The position numbers and the translations under genes were made by a program. From NCBI RefSeq assembly GCF_003946025.1, contig NZ_RHNR01000004.1:37483-101482 (forward strand): 64,000 nucleotides of DNA, read 5' to 3'. Shown in pieces: positions 9,321-17,823 of the stretch. Source of the DNA: Lacticaseibacillus songhuajiangensis. GTDB taxonomy: Bacteria > Bacillota > Bacilli > Lactobacillales > Lactobacillaceae. Positions within the stretch are counted from its first letter, which is position 1. The number at the start of each line of letters is the position of its first letter. The notes under the pieces were generated by a model that was given only the letters and a program-made list of their open reading frames with translations, ran no database searches and was not told the origin of the DNA.

Positions 9321-9662
9321 CTCAGTAACGTGTCGGCCACGGAGATGGTGGTGCGCTTGGGCGAAGCGCAGGGAACGGAGTCGGGCGAAAAGATGATTGT
9401 CTGGAGACAGGACGGCTGCACTTGCCGTCGTGGCTGCACACAATCATCTCGGGAGCGCGGAGTTGACGCTGTTCTTGCGGCAACTCCGCCAGTGGAAGAC
9501 CGCGATAGCGGGCTGAAGCGGTCCCCGCCCGACGTAGTTCCCGGAGCGCAGCCCAAGCGCACCACCACCGGAGTTGCCGACCCCATCGCCTTGCGGCGTT
9601 GTGAAAGCTGTTTAAAGTGCAGGTCGCACCCTTGCGGGCGCGGACTTACGCTGACGGGCAGT
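9321..9662 (-). repeat. Structured intergenic repeat, copy B1 (inverted)
   Basis: Same family as A1 but read on the minus strand, so the pair faces inward. It begins (minus strand) at 9662 with CTGCCCGTCAGCGTAAGT, 7 nt beyond the terminator of the BI-1 gene. Shared hairpins with changed bases: CGCGCCC/GGGTGCG with a GCAA loop, CCGC/GCGG, GCGGAGTTG/CAACTCCGC, AGATGATTGT/ACAATCATCT. An extra GCAA-capped CGCC/GGCG hairpin is present. The 3' end, GTGGCCGACACGT, matches copy B2. Confidence 0.83.
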
Positions 9663-9668
9663 AACAAC

Positions 9669-9696
9669 AAAAAAGAGCCCCTCACAGGGCTCTTGC
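9669..9696 (-). terminator. Terminator of the BI-1 family gene
   Basis: Minus strand AAGAGCCC, 6-nt loop, GGGCTCTT continuing into a T run (TTTTTTG). Confidence 0.9.
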
Positions 9697-9704
9697 AATT
9701 AACT

Positions 9705-10409
9705 TTAGTTACGATTGTCGCTAATTCCGAAAATTTGGAGAATGGTGATGAACAGGTTGAGGAAGTCCAGGTAGAGCATGATGGCACCCTGCACTGCCAA
9801 AGAACGAACGGCAACGTCGCCTTCCGCTTCCGCGTAGGAATACATCTGCTTCAAGCGCTGGTTATCATAGGCAACCAGCACGATGAAGACCCCGAGGATA
9901 ACATAATTCAAAATCATCGCCATCCCAGTGGAGTGCATGAAGAAGTTCAGGAAGCTCATGACCAATGCTCCAATCAGGAACATTGTCGCGATACTGCCGG
10001 CACGGCTGAGATCCCGTTTGCCGTAAATCCCGACCAGCGCCATGGTGCCGAAGATCACCGCGGTCACCAGAAGTGCCGCGATGGCTGTCGAGCTCTTGAA
10101 CATCATCATAAAGATGGAGAGGGTCGTCCCCTCACTGGCCGCCATGAGCAAGAACATCGTGGTCGCTCGGGCCGGATTCTGCGCTGACTTCATGCTGGAA
10201 GCAAATAGCATAAAGACAAACGGCAGGAACATCGCCACGTAGTAGAACACCTGGTTCGTACTGATGAATGCCAAGTACTGAGCCTGGAAGACAACCCCCA
10301 GTAGGTAAGTAACGGCTGCCGTCACCAACAAACCTAATCCCATCATGCCATACAAGTGGCCATAAAATTGACCAATACCCGTCTCACTGACGGAACGCCG
10401 TTCTTGCAT
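9705..10409 (-). CDS. Bax inhibitor-1 / YccA family membrane protein
   Basis: 234 aa with seven predicted membrane segments and a cytoplasmic N-terminus (MQERRSVSETGIGQFYGHLYGMMGLGLLVTA is split here only for recognition: the motif to look for is the short charged head followed by helix 1 at about 20-42). Family members are pH- and Ca-responsive leak channels or stress proteins; the bacterial role is not settled. The BI-1 signature around DNQRLKQMY near residue 185 is present. Monocistronic, with its own promoter at 10447-10475 and a terminator at 9669-9696. Confidence 0.88.
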   Translation of the reverse strand: MQERRSVSETGIGQFYGHLYGMMGLGLLVTAAVTYLLGVVFQAQYLAFISTNQVFYYVAMFLPFVFMLFASSMKSAQNPARATTMFLLMAASEGTTLSIFMMMFKSSTAIAALLVTAVIFGTMALVGIYGKRDLSRAGSIATMFLIGALVMSFLNFFMHSTGMAMILNYVILGVFIVLVAYDNQRLKQMYSYAEAEGDVAVRSLAVQGAIMLYLDFLNLFITILQIFGISDNRN

Positions 10410-10446
10410 CTAATCATTCCTTTCAAATATCTCTTATTAACAGGCA

Positions 10447-10475
10447 AGTATACACACTTATGCTGATTGCGTCCA
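10447..10475 (-). promoter_or_regulatory. Promoter of the BI-1 family gene
   Basis: Minus-strand -35 TGGACG (10470-10475), 17-nt spacer, -10 TATACT (10447-10452). Confidence 0.65.
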
Positions 10476-10557
10476 CCGGACTTTAGACCGATAAATAACT
10501 TTATGGCCAGCAATCTGCCTGTTGTCACATTTTGCGAAAACACAGCTTTTGAAAAAA

Positions 10558-10604
10558 CAAAAAAAGACAGTGGTAACCACCCCTAAGCGGTTCCCCCTGT
10601 CTTT
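10558..10604 (-). terminator. Terminator after murC
   Basis: Minus strand AAGACAG ... CTGTCTT with an inner GGAACCGC/GGTGGTTACC pairing, followed by a run of T and A. It begins 16 nt after the murC stop. Confidence 0.85.
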
Positions 10605-10619
10605 TCATCAACTCCAGAA

Positions 10620-11942
10620 TTACTTCTCAGATTTCTGCTTGAGCAGATCTTCGTAGGCGTTCTCGTACTTCTGAATGTCACCGGCACCCATGAAGACAAC
10701 GACCGCGTTTTGCTCCTCGAGTAGTGGACTCATGTCGTCGAGTTTGAGCACCCGGCCACCATGACTGATCTTGGCACCAAGGTCTTCGGCACTGACACTG
10801 CCGGATTGTTCTCGCGCGGAGCTGAAAATATCTGTCAGGTAAACTTCATCGGCCTTGTCGAGCGTTTCCGCAAATTCGTCAAGGTAAGCAATCGTGCGGC
10901 TAAAGGTGTGTGGCTGGAATACCGCCACAAGCTTCTTGTCTGGGTACTTCTGCCGAGCAGCATCCAGCGTTGCCTTGATCTCGTTTGGGTGGTGTGCGTA
11001 GTCGTCGATAATGGTCATATCGGCAACCTTAGTTTCGGAGAAGCGGCGCTTAACCCCACTGAAGGTGGCCAATTCCCGGGCGATGAAGCTAGGGTCCAGC
11101 TTTTCAGTGTACGCAACCGCAACCACTGCCAGCGCGTTGAGCACGCTGTGTTCACCAAACAGTGGCACCATGAAGTGACCGATTAATTCGTCATGGTAGT
11201 AAGCATCAAAGGCAGAACCTTCAGTTGAACGCACCACGTTCTTAGCGATAAAGTCATCCTTATCACTCACCCCGTAGTAGTAGACCGGCACATCAACCTT
11301 GAGTTTACGCAACCAAGGATCATCGCCCCAAGCGAAGATGCCCTTCTTAACCTGCTTGGCTTCAGTTTCGAATGCGTCGTACACGTCTTCGATACCGGTG
11401 TAGTAATCCGGGTGGTCAAAGTCGATGTTGGTCATGATGATGTAGTCTGGGCTGTATGCCAAGAAGTGCCGGCGGTATTCGTCCGCTTCAAACACGAAGA
11501 ACTGGGAATCCTTCTGGCCAACACCGGTCCCGTCACCAATCAGGTAACTCGTCTTGGCAACGCCACTGAGCGTGTGGGACAGCAGACCAGTGGTACTGGT
11601 CTTACCGTGCGCACCGGCAACGCCAATACTGGTGTAGTTTTCAATCAGCTTACCAAGGTATTCGTGGTAACGGTAGACCTTGAGACCCATTTCCCGGGCA
11701 CGGGCAACTTCTGGATGTTCATCCGTGAAGCTGTTCCCTGCAATGATGGTGTAGCCTTCCTTCAGGTTAGCCGCGTCAAAAGGCAAGCACTCGATGCCTG
11801 CCTTTTCCAGACCGCGCTGTGTGAACGTGAACTGGGTAATGTCACTGCCCAATACCTTGTGGCCTAAATCATGCAGAATGAGGGCCAAAGCGCTCATTCC
11901 GGAACCCTTAATACCAATGAAGTAGTCAGTTTCTTCGCTCAT
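10620..11942 (-). CDS. murC: UDP-N-acetylmuramate--L-alanine ligase
   Basis: ATP-dependent addition of the first L-Ala to UDP-MurNAc in peptidoglycan synthesis; cytoplasmic. 440 aa. N-terminal Rossmann-like domain [16 protein letters not shown] (about 8-23), central Mur ligase ATP loop [10 protein letters not shown] (near 112), catalytic [10 protein letters not shown], and C-terminal [10 protein letters not shown] and FQPHTFSRT. Length and motifs are standard. A 186-aa gene of unknown function lies directly upstream with a 35-nt gap and is probably cotranscribed. Confidence 0.97.
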   Translation of the reverse strand: MSEETDYFIGIKGSGMSALALILHDLGHKVLGSDITQFTFTQRGLEKAGIECLPFDAANLKEGYTIIAGNSFTDEHPEVARAREMGLKVYRYHEYLGKLIENYTSIGVAGAHGKTSTTGLLSHTLSGVAKTSYLIGDGTGVGQKDSQFFVFEADEYRRHFLAYSPDYIIMTNIDFDHPDYYTGIEDVYDAFETEAKQVKKGIFAWGDDPWLRKLKVDVPVYYYGVSDKDDFIAKNVVRSTEGSAFDAYYHDELIGHFMVPLFGEHSVLNALAVVAVAYTEKLDPSFIARELATFSGVKRRFSETKVADMTIIDDYAHHPNEIKATLDAARQKYPDKKLVAVFQPHTFSRTIAYLDEFAETLDKADEVYLTDIFSSAREQSGSVSAEDLGAKISHGGRVLKLDDMSPLLEEQNAVVVFMGAGDIQKYENAYEDLLKQKSEK

Positions 11943-11977
11943 GAAGTAATTCTTCTTTCTATATTCGTTTGGTCAGC

Positions 11978-12538
11978 TTACTGCTGTTTTTGCCGCAAGT
12001 ATGCAGCCACCGCGTCATGCGTCACATTCCAATCCGGAAGCGGCGCAAAATTCGGTGTAAGTGCACTTACCGTGCTGCGGTGCTGCTGCGCTGCTGGTGA
12101 GTCATCGCGCAAAACCACTGGCTCTGCGTTCAGTTCCACCGGCCACCACTCGTCCTCGACCGGCACAGCCCGCGGCGTCCGTTTAGCGACGTGCGCAGAG
12201 TCTACTTGCGCCGAACTGGTAGTTTCTGGTGCTTTTGCAGTTGCACCTGGCGTCTCCACCTGGGCTACTGCAACTGGTTCGGCACTATCCTCATCCACCG
12301 CAGCATCATCAGCACCGGCGATGAGAATCACCGCATCATCCGGCCGCTGCATTTTGGCGGTAATATCTGCGTAGTTAATCACCGGTGCCTTGCTCGTCCG
12401 TGAAGCCACACTTGGTGGGGTCACAAACTGGGACATCGGATCAACAGAGTGATACGTGATTGGTTCCTGCGCTTTTTGCGCCGGAGAATCAGGCTTTTGC
12501 CCTTCGCGGTTAAAAGCCGGTCCGTCATAATGCGCCAT
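11978..12538 (-). CDS. Low-complexity protein of unknown function upstream of murC
   Basis: 186 aa, not recognised. No signal peptide or membrane segment. Residues 1-150 are rich in Ala, Pro, Val, Asp and Glu and look disordered; the C-terminal 30 residues (DWNVTHDAVAAYLRQKQQ) look ordered and helical. AAGGAGGG precedes ATG 12538. In many lactobacilli an FtsK/SftA-type translocase lies between ytpR and murC, so this could be a remnant of a longer N-terminal region, but no ATPase motif is present. Coding is supported by the ribosome site, promoter and operon position. Confidence 0.7.
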   Translation of the reverse strand: MAHYDGPAFNREGQKPDSPAQKAQEPITYHSVDPMSQFVTPPSVASRTSKAPVINYADITAKMQRPDDAVILIAGADDAAVDEDSAEPVAVAQVETPGATAKAPETTSSAQVDSAHVAKRTPRAVPVEDEWWPVELNAEPVVLRDDSPAAQQHRSTVSALTPNFAPLPDWNVTHDAVAAYLRQKQQ

Positions 12539-12565
12539 GACAATCCCTCCTTCAGCTGTGGTTCA

Positions 12566-12592
12566 ATGATAGCACAGATTTGGTCCGGACCA
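12566..12592 (-). promoter_or_regulatory. Promoter region with perfect 12-bp palindrome
   Basis: Minus-strand -10 TATCAT (12566-12571). The palindrome TGGTCCGGACCA (12581-12592) covers the position where the -35 should be, as an operator would. No good -35 hexamer is visible, so the promoter may need an activator or be repressed here. Confidence 0.45.
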
Positions 12593-12668
12593 GACCCGTG
12601 ATGACATACACAAGGTGAAAAAAATGCACCGGTACTTGCACAAGTTTTTAGTCGCTGCGATTTAGGAT

Positions 12669-13304
12669 TTACGCGTTAGCCAGGAACTTAGCAGCCTTGG
12701 CAAAATCAAACGGGGTCCCAGCAGGAATGCTGTCAGGCAGTACCAGAATACCGCGCTTCTGCGGTGCGTTCGGCAGCGCCAGTTCCCGGGCGGAGCAGAG
12801 CATACCGTAACTATCAACGCCGCGCAGTGCACCCGGCCAGATCATTTTGCCGTCTGGCATCATGGCACCCGGCAAAGCCGCAACAACGTGCTGACTGAGC
12901 GCCGCATTCGGTGCGCCGCAAACAATCTGTTCGCTCCGGCCGTTGCCTAAATCAACTTGCGTCACGTGGAGGTGATCAGAGTCTGGATGTGCCGCAAACT
13001 CACTGACCACCCCAATGACGAACTTTGGTGCGTCATCAGCGGTCAATTCTTCAGCAAAGCCGGCAGCCTGAATGAGCTCGTTAAGCTTGGCAACCTGCTG
13101 CTGATCAAGGAAAACTTGGCCATCAGCGAGCTGACCCAGTGTACTTGATACGTTAAAGAAGTTGTAACCGAGCAGCTGTCCCTTTGCGTCCTTAATCTGC
13201 ACGAGATCACCGCGCTTCTCGCTGACTTGCGCGTCTGTGTCCTCAGCAACGAAGGTGATGAGTACGTCGCCAAGTGCGGCGTGGTTGTAACTAGAAATCA
13301 ACAT
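12669..13304 (-). CDS. ytpR: YtpR-family tRNA-binding domain protein
   Basis: 211 aa. N-terminal DUF4479 part (1-95), then an OB-fold tRNA-binding domain like that of PheT and EMAP II (about 98-205) with the signature VSEFAAHPDSDHLHVTQVDLGNG and IVCGAPN. The domain is known to bind tRNA; the physiological role in Firmicutes is not established. Start ATG 13304 has GGAGGAT upstream. No clear strong terminator follows; a weak hairpin before a T run lies near 12624-12650. Confidence 0.9.
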   Translation of the reverse strand: MLISSYNHAALGDVLITFVAEDTDAQVSEKRGDLVQIKDAKGQLLGYNFFNVSSTLGQLADGQVFLDQQQVAKLNELIQAAGFAEELTADDAPKFVIGVVSEFAAHPDSDHLHVTQVDLGNGRSEQIVCGAPNAALSQHVVAALPGAMMPDGKMIWPGALRGVDSYGMLCSARELALPNAPQKRGILVLPDSIPAGTPFDFAKAAKFLANA

Positions 13305-13421
13305 CGTGATAATATCCTCCCAATCGGTGTGCCGTGCACACCCCGTAATTCAATCTGCTACCGGCGCCAACTAATGATGCGTTATACTGAAAGCATCAAT
13401 CAAGTTCACAGGAGGCGCCCC

Positions 13422-13715
13422 ATGCGTAAATCTACCAAAATCAGCCTAGTAATTGCCACCGGTCTTCTTGCCATCGCGACCGCTGCCAGTGTCCAGCGCA
13501 GCAAGATTGTCCACGCGCGCCGCATCAAGTCACTCTTGCAGGCTGCAAAAGACATGCAAAGCCTGCCGGTGCTTGGCGGCTGGATGACGGAAATCCCTAC
13601 TGGCAACACCGATAGCCTGCAAATGCGCGGCGGCGTCATTGTTGCGACCCAAAATGGGCGGCGCACACACGGCTTCACCGCGGACATCGCCACCGGTGTG
13701 ATTACTTTTGACTAA
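13422..13715 (+). CDS. Small membrane-anchored protein of unknown function
   Basis: 97 aa. Start ATG 13422 was chosen because AGGAGG lies 6 nt upstream; the same frame is open further 5' but without a ribosome site. A basic N-terminus is followed by one hydrophobic segment (residues 7-24, [14 protein letters not shown]), so it is probably membrane-anchored with an outward soluble part ending [23 protein letters not shown] -10-like hexamer lies at 13383-13388. The stop overlaps the stop of trmB on the other strand by 3 bases. Function unknown. Confidence 0.75.
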   Translation: MRKSTKISLVIATGLLAIATAASVQRSKIVHARRIKSLLQAAKDMQSLPVLGGWMTEIPTGNTDSLQMRGGVIVATQNGRRTHGFTADIATGVITFD

Positions 13716-14362
13716 TCAGCCGTGCTAAAGCGCGCCTTGAGTTCATAGATGCGGCCGCCCTTAGCACTAAATTTCTGCTCGTATTCGGTCTCGATGTTGC
13801 CTTCAACGCGCGCATCCTTGTGCAAGTCCAGGCTGACCAAATCGTAGTGCATCCCGTAATTGTTCATGCTGACCAGGGAGTATTCAAACAAGCCCTGGTT
13901 ATCCGTCTTGAACTGCAGGGTGGCGCCCTTTTGCATGATGTTCTCGTACTGCGCCAAGAAGCTCTTGTAGGTTAAGCGCCGCTTCTCGTGGCGAGTCTTT
14001 GGCCATGGGTCAGAGAAGTTTAAGAACAAGCCGGCAACTTCTTCCGGTGCAAAGTATTCACTCAAGTCCGCGCCGTCACCCAGAATCAGGTGCAAGTTCG
14101 GCAACTGCAGTTCAACTTGTTTCCGCAGAATGTACGCGATTGCCACTTCCTGCAGTTCCAGGGCGATGAAATTCCGTTCTGGGTATGCCTGGGCCATGCC
14201 AATGATAAATTGGCCCTTACCGGAGCCCACTTCCAGCATGAGTGGTTGCTCGGTAGCAAATTTTTCCTGCCACTTGCCTTGCATCCCCTTGGGGGTAATG
14301 CTAATCATGTCGGGGTGAGCCGCAATCAGCGGCTTTGCCCACGATTTGTTGCGCAAACGCAT
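13712..14362 (-). CDS. trmB: tRNA (guanine-N7-)-methyltransferase
   Basis: SAM-dependent methylation of G46 in the tRNA variable loop. 216 aa, with the SAM site [13 protein letters not shown] (near 40-50), [10 protein letters not shown], and the substrate motif [17 protein letters not shown] (about 115-130). Tail-to-tail with the small membrane protein gene, the stop codons overlapping. Start ATG 14362 follows GAGGATTATTAT. Confidence 0.96.
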   Translation of the reverse strand: MRLRNKSWAKPLIAAHPDMISITPKGMQGKWQEKFATEQPLMLEVGSGKGQFIIGMAQAYPERNFIALELQEVAIAYILRKQVELQLPNLHLILGDGADLSEYFAPEEVAGLFLNFSDPWPKTRHEKRRLTYKSFLAQYENIMQKGATLQFKTDNQGLFEYSLVSMNNYGMHYDLVSLDLHKDARVEGNIETEYEQKFSAKGGRIYELKARFSTAD

Positions 14363-14406
14363 ATAATAATCCTCTTCTTTTCTATTAATTCATCATTACT
14401 ACGAAT

Positions 14407-14452
14407 AAAAACTGCCGCGTGGGTCCACTGGACCGATACGCGGCAGTTTTTT
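14407..14452 (-). terminator. Terminator of ecsA-ecsB
   Basis: Perfect 12-bp stem AACTGCCGCGT / ACGCGGCAGTT with A and T runs on both sides; works on the minus strand after ecsB and could work in both directions. Confidence 0.9.
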
Positions 14453-14468
14453 CAGTCCGAAGTATATT

Positions 14469-15674
14469 CTACATATTCTTGCGCACGCGCGCCACCACAA
14501 ACACACCCGGAATGACTATCGCGGCAACTAAGAACGCCGCACTAATGCCCAAGCCAAGGACGTGAAAGCGCACAATTGCCGCTACGGCCATAATCAGCGC
14601 TGCTGCTAAGGTTGCGCCAATGGCCACCTGGCGCCAAGCCGGCACCCGCTGCGCGCGGTCAATCGGGAACAAGTGGGTGAATACAATCTCGTCATAGCGT
14701 TTGCTCAGTGGTGCCAGTTGCACGTCTAGCAGGTATAGCATTGCCAAACCAATAATGAGCACAAGCCACCACTGGTTCGCAATCAGGATGAGGACGGCGC
14801 CAACCAGACCCAAGCGAAATGTCAGGCCAAAATATTCATCACTACGCACAAGCCCGCGGGCATACAGGTACAGCCAGCTGTTTTGTTGCGTGCGCTGAAT
14901 TCGCTTCAGCGGGCCATCCATGTAGCGCCGCCGCGACGTACCCCCGCCCAATCCGGGGACGTCGGTGAAAAGGTTGTAGAAACGGTAAATGCGCGCCTGC
15001 CGCGCGGCTTCCGTCTTAATCATGAGCTCTAAGTTCACGTTCGCAACGCTCAGAATGCGCCGCGCTTGCAGACGAATCGCGACGAAAACAGCCCCAGCGC
15101 CTGCTAAGGCAATAACTGGACTGGTCGACAAACCCACGAGCGTCAGACCAAAAGCAAGCACCATCAGTGCCAGTCGCGCCCGCTTTGTTTGCAGTCCACT
15201 CCAGAACAGCCCAAGTTCCTGCAAATACATGTCAGCCAGTTTCCAAGCCAGTTGGGCAAGCATCTGCAGTAGCACCCAATAAGTGGGAACAGCTGCGCCG
15301 CCGCGCATGATTGGCCAAACAGCCAAAGTCGCCAGCAACTGCACCGTGAGTGGTAGGGCGAGACTATAGCGAAAAGCCCCACGTAAGTATGCCTGCATTT
15401 TGCCGAGTTGGGGCAACAAGAAGACGGCATCTGCTTTTTGCACTAAAGTCGCTAGGCGGCCAATACTTAAGCTCAAGGCCAACGCGGCGCTGACAGCGAC
15501 GATGAGCAAGGCGGAACTGCCGTGCAGACTCTTCACGAAACGACTGTACGCGTATAGTACAGCCCCAAACAGAATCAGCAGGACGAGGACGAAGTGATCA
15601 TTGAAGACGCGCTGCAAGTATTTGCTTTGCAGCTTCAAATGGCGGCCGCGCCGTTTACTCCATAATGTGTCCAC
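14469..15674 (-). CDS. ecsB: ABC transporter permease EcsB
   Basis: 401 aa membrane subunit with about eight to ten hydrophobic segments, partner of EcsA. In Bacillus the Ecs transporter affects secretion, intramembrane proteolysis by RasP and competence; the substrate is thought to be a peptide. Two nt after ecsA, so translationally close. The C-terminus ends with a hydrophobic segment followed by RVRKNM. A terminator follows 17 nt later. Confidence 0.9.
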   Translation of the reverse strand: MDTLWSKRRGRHLKLQSKYLQRVFNDHFVLVLLILFGAVLYAYSRFVKSLHGSSALLIVAVSAALALSLSIGRLATLVQKADAVFLLPQLGKMQAYLRGAFRYSLALPLTVQLLATLAVWPIMRGGAAVPTYWVLLQMLAQLAWKLADMYLQELGLFWSGLQTKRARLALMVLAFGLTLVGLSTSPVIALAGAGAVFVAIRLQARRILSVANVNLELMIKTEAARQARIYRFYNLFTDVPGLGGGTSRRRYMDGPLKRIQRTQQNSWLYLYARGLVRSDEYFGLTFRLGLVGAVLILIANQWWLVLIIGLAMLYLLDVQLAPLSKRYDEIVFTHLFPIDRAQRVPAWRQVAIGATLAAALIMAVAAIVRFHVLGLGISAAFLVAAIVIPGVFVVARVRKNM

Positions 15675-15676
15675 GG

Positions 15677-16405
15677 CTAGGCCTCCTGAATCATGCGCAT
15701 ATAGATGTCATCCAAGCTGGCATCTGGCAGTTGCATCTGTGCCCGCAACTGCGCGAGGCTCCCCTGGGCACGCAGGTGACCATCGCCCAGAAGTACGAAG
15801 CGGTCCGCGTTGTCCTGCGCTGTCGCCAGTACGTGTGTTGACATGAGTACACTGGCGCCCGTCTGCTTTTTGGCCGCAACCAGGTCAAGCAGGTCGTGGA
15901 CCGCCACTGGATCGAGACCGGTAAATGGTTCGTCGATGATGAAAAGCTGGGCATCACTCATGAAGGCCGCCGCAATCATCACCTTCTGCTTCATCCCCTT
16001 GGAGAAGTTGTCGGGAAACCAGTCCAGTTTATTATCGAGGCGGAACTTACTGAGCATTGGGTCGAGCCGCTGCCAAGCAAGCTGCTCGTCCAGTCCGTAC
16101 GCCATCATGCTCAACTCCAGATGTTCACGTAAGGTGAGGTCGGGATAAAGCACCGGCGTCTCCGGAACATAGGCAATCGCTTGGCGGTACGCATTCTCAT
16201 TTTCGCTAAGCGTAACGCCATTGACGGTGATGCTGCCCGATTGCGGCCGCAGCAGACCAATAATGTGTTTGATGGTCGTGGACTTACCCGCACCGTTAAG
16301 CCCGATTAAGCCGACCACTTCGCCAGCGGCAACGCTGAAACTCAGGTCATGGAGGACCGGCAACTGCCCATAACCGCCAACCAGATTTTTAATTTCCAAA
16401 CTCAT
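15677..16405 (-). CDS. ecsA: ABC transporter ATP-binding protein EcsA
   Basis: 242 aa. Start ATG 16405 (MSLEIKNLVGG) chosen over an upstream in-frame TTG at 16423 because the GGAAGG ribosome site overlaps that TTG. Walker A GLNGAGKST (near 38-46), signature NFSKGMKQKV, Walker B LFIIDEPFTGLDPVA, H-loop STHVL. Divergent from hit, the arrangement found in Bacillus and lactobacilli. Works with EcsB in the membrane. Confidence 0.95.
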   Translation of the reverse strand: MSLEIKNLVGGYGQLPVLHDLSFSVAAGEVVGLIGLNGAGKSTTIKHIIGLLRPQSGSITVNGVTLSENENAYRQAIAYVPETPVLYPDLTLREHLELSMMAYGLDEQLAWQRLDPMLSKFRLDNKLDWFPDNFSKGMKQKVMIAAAFMSDAQLFIIDEPFTGLDPVAVHDLLDLVAAKKQTGASVLMSTHVLATAQDNADRFVLLGDGHLRAQGSLAQLRAQMQLPDASLDDIYMRMIQEA

Positions 16406-16492
16406 ATTTAGCGTACCTTCCAATCTGTAATTGTGACTACCAAAATGATAACATACGGGTATATGGATTAATTAAAGAAGAGAGGGAATCAC

Positions 16493-16921
16493 ATGGACGA
16501 CTGCATTTTTTGCAAAATTATTCGCGGGGAAATCCCCAGCACGACCATTTATGAAGACGACGAGGTCAAGGCCTTCCTTGATTTGAGCCAAGCAACGCCT
16601 GGCCACACACTGCTCGTGCCGAAGAAGCATGTTGCCGACATCTTCGCTTATGACGAAGATCTAGCCAGCCGCGTCTTCACCCGTCTGCCGAAAATTGCGC
16701 GGGCAATTAAGGCCAGCAACCCCGACATCAAAGCAATGAACATCATCAACAACAATGGTGAGCTTGCCTACCAGAGTGTCTTCCATTCTCACATTCACCT
16801 CATCCCGCGTTACAGCGCCAATGATGACTTCTCCATTCATTTTGGTGACCACTCTGACCAATATGACAGTGCCAAGCTGGAAGCCATCGCCGCCGGCATC
16901 CGTCAGCAGCTGGAGGACTAG
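16493..16921 (+). CDS. hit: HIT family nucleotide-binding hydrolase
   Basis: 142 aa. N-terminal zinc-binding start CIFCKIIRGEIPS, histidine triad HSHIHLIPR (about residues 98-106). Family members hydrolyse nucleoside phosphoramidates or adenylated amines. Ribosome site GAGAGGGAATCAC before ATG 16493. Divergent from ecsA; followed after 2 nt by the next gene, so first gene of a three-gene unit. Confidence 0.95.
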   Translation: MDDCIFCKIIRGEIPSTTIYEDDEVKAFLDLSQATPGHTLLVPKKHVADIFAYDEDLASRVFTRLPKIARAIKASNPDIKAMNIINNNGELAYQSVFHSHIHLIPRYSANDDFSIHFGDHSDQYDSAKLEAIAAGIRQQLED

Positions 16922-16923
16922 GC

Positions 16924-17268
16924 ATGAGTTTTAGTAAAGGACTAGTCGCCGGACTCGTTTTCGGTGGTGTGCTCGGTGCCCTCACAAACAAGCACAGCGG
17001 CCGTGAAAACCGCGCTGCAGCCCAGAAATGGGGTCAAGACACCATGCAAGACGTTCAGCAGTTGCGCCATGGCATCACTAAGCTGCAGACTGCGCTGCAA
17101 AAGCTGCAAACCGCGCAGGTCGAGAATCTTGAGCCCGCACTGGACGGCATCCAAAAGGACGTCGAGGCGTTTAACTTCAAAACGGCACCGCACTTGGCAA
17201 AAATTGAAGACAGCATGACACGGATTAACGACGCCCTGCCAGAGACAACAAATACCGAGGACGACTAA
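16924..17268 (+). CDS. YtxH-like small membrane protein
   Basis: 114 aa. Glycine-rich hydrophobic N-terminus (residues 5-21, KGLVAGLVFGGVLGAL) as in YtxH-type proteins, then a helical, coiled-coil-prone middle (45-85) with repeated KLQTALQKLQT spacing, and an acidic tail. Lies 2 nt after hit and immediately before the lipoprotein gene (TAAATG). Equivalent small proteins sit between hit and prsA in many lactobacilli. Function unknown. Confidence 0.8.
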   Translation: MSFSKGLVAGLVFGGVLGALTNKHSGRENRAAAQKWGQDTMQDVQQLRHGITKLQTALQKLQTAQVENLEPALDGIQKDVEAFNFKTAPHLAKIEDSMTRINDALPETTNTEDD

Positions 17269-17610
17269 ATGAAAAAAATCATCGCCACCATTCTCACCCT
17301 ATTCTCAATCAGCCTTGTCCTAGTTGCGTGTGGTCAAAAACAGGCCGACTATCCCAGTGCTGCGAAAGCGGAGTCTGCGCTCAATGCCGGAAAGAACATT
17401 AACGGTAAAACCGTAAGTTTCAAAGTGGCAAAGGTCGTCCCAAACGGAACACTCGGCCATACGATGTGGGCAGGTAAACATCTCAACTTCATCAGTGATG
17501 AGAATCCGAAAATCTCTGTAAAAAAAGGTGACACCGTAACCGTCAAGATTAAGAAAGCTAAGTCGGCACTTGGGTCGTGGCTGATTACCTACACTGATTT
17601 ATCAAAATAG
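17269..17610 (+). CDS. Small lipoprotein, probable OB-fold
   Basis: 113 aa. Signal peptide with lipobox LVAC (Cys 21), so a membrane-anchored lipoprotein. The mature part (AKAESALNAGKNINGKTV, then KKGDTVTVKIKKAKSALGSW) resembles the OB-fold tRNA_anti-like domain of other Firmicute lipoproteins by pattern only. Start ATG directly follows the stop of the YtxH-like gene. 213 nt without a gene follow before prsA, holding the prsA promoter. Confidence 0.82.
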   Translation: MKKIIATILTLFSISLVLVACGQKQADYPSAAKAESALNAGKNINGKTVSFKVAKVVPNGTLGHTMWAGKHLNFISDENPKISVKKGDTVTVKIKKAKSALGSWLITYTDLSK

Positions 17611-17742
17611 GTCAGGACTATAAGCTCTTTTTGAAAAATCAAGACAATGCTCCTGTATTTTGTGGCAGTTTTCATTTTCCCAGTCAAGGGCACGGAATTG
17701 CTACGACCTTTTCACTAAGGATTTGTGAAAATACTGTGAATC

Positions 17743-17772
17743 GGCGCACAGAAGCGCCGCTTGTGTTATATT
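17743..17772 (+). promoter_or_regulatory. Probable prsA promoter with GGCGC palindrome
   Basis: -10 TATATT at 17767-17772. The inverted repeat GGCGC-ACAGAA-GCGCC (17743-17758) occupies the -35 position, where no good hexamer is seen, so it may bind a regulator. Confidence 0.45.
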
Positions 17773-17823
17773 AGAACCCAGATTCGCATGCGCGGATAAT
17801 ACTATAGATTAGGATGTGTCAAA

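Noticed and set aside
9330..10187. 285-codon frame spanning repeat B1 and the BI-1 gene
   Set aside because: First half lies in a structured non-coding repeat and second half opposes a well supported membrane protein.
11978..12538. FtsK/SftA DNA translocase before murC
   Set aside because: The protein lacks Walker motifs and is far too short.
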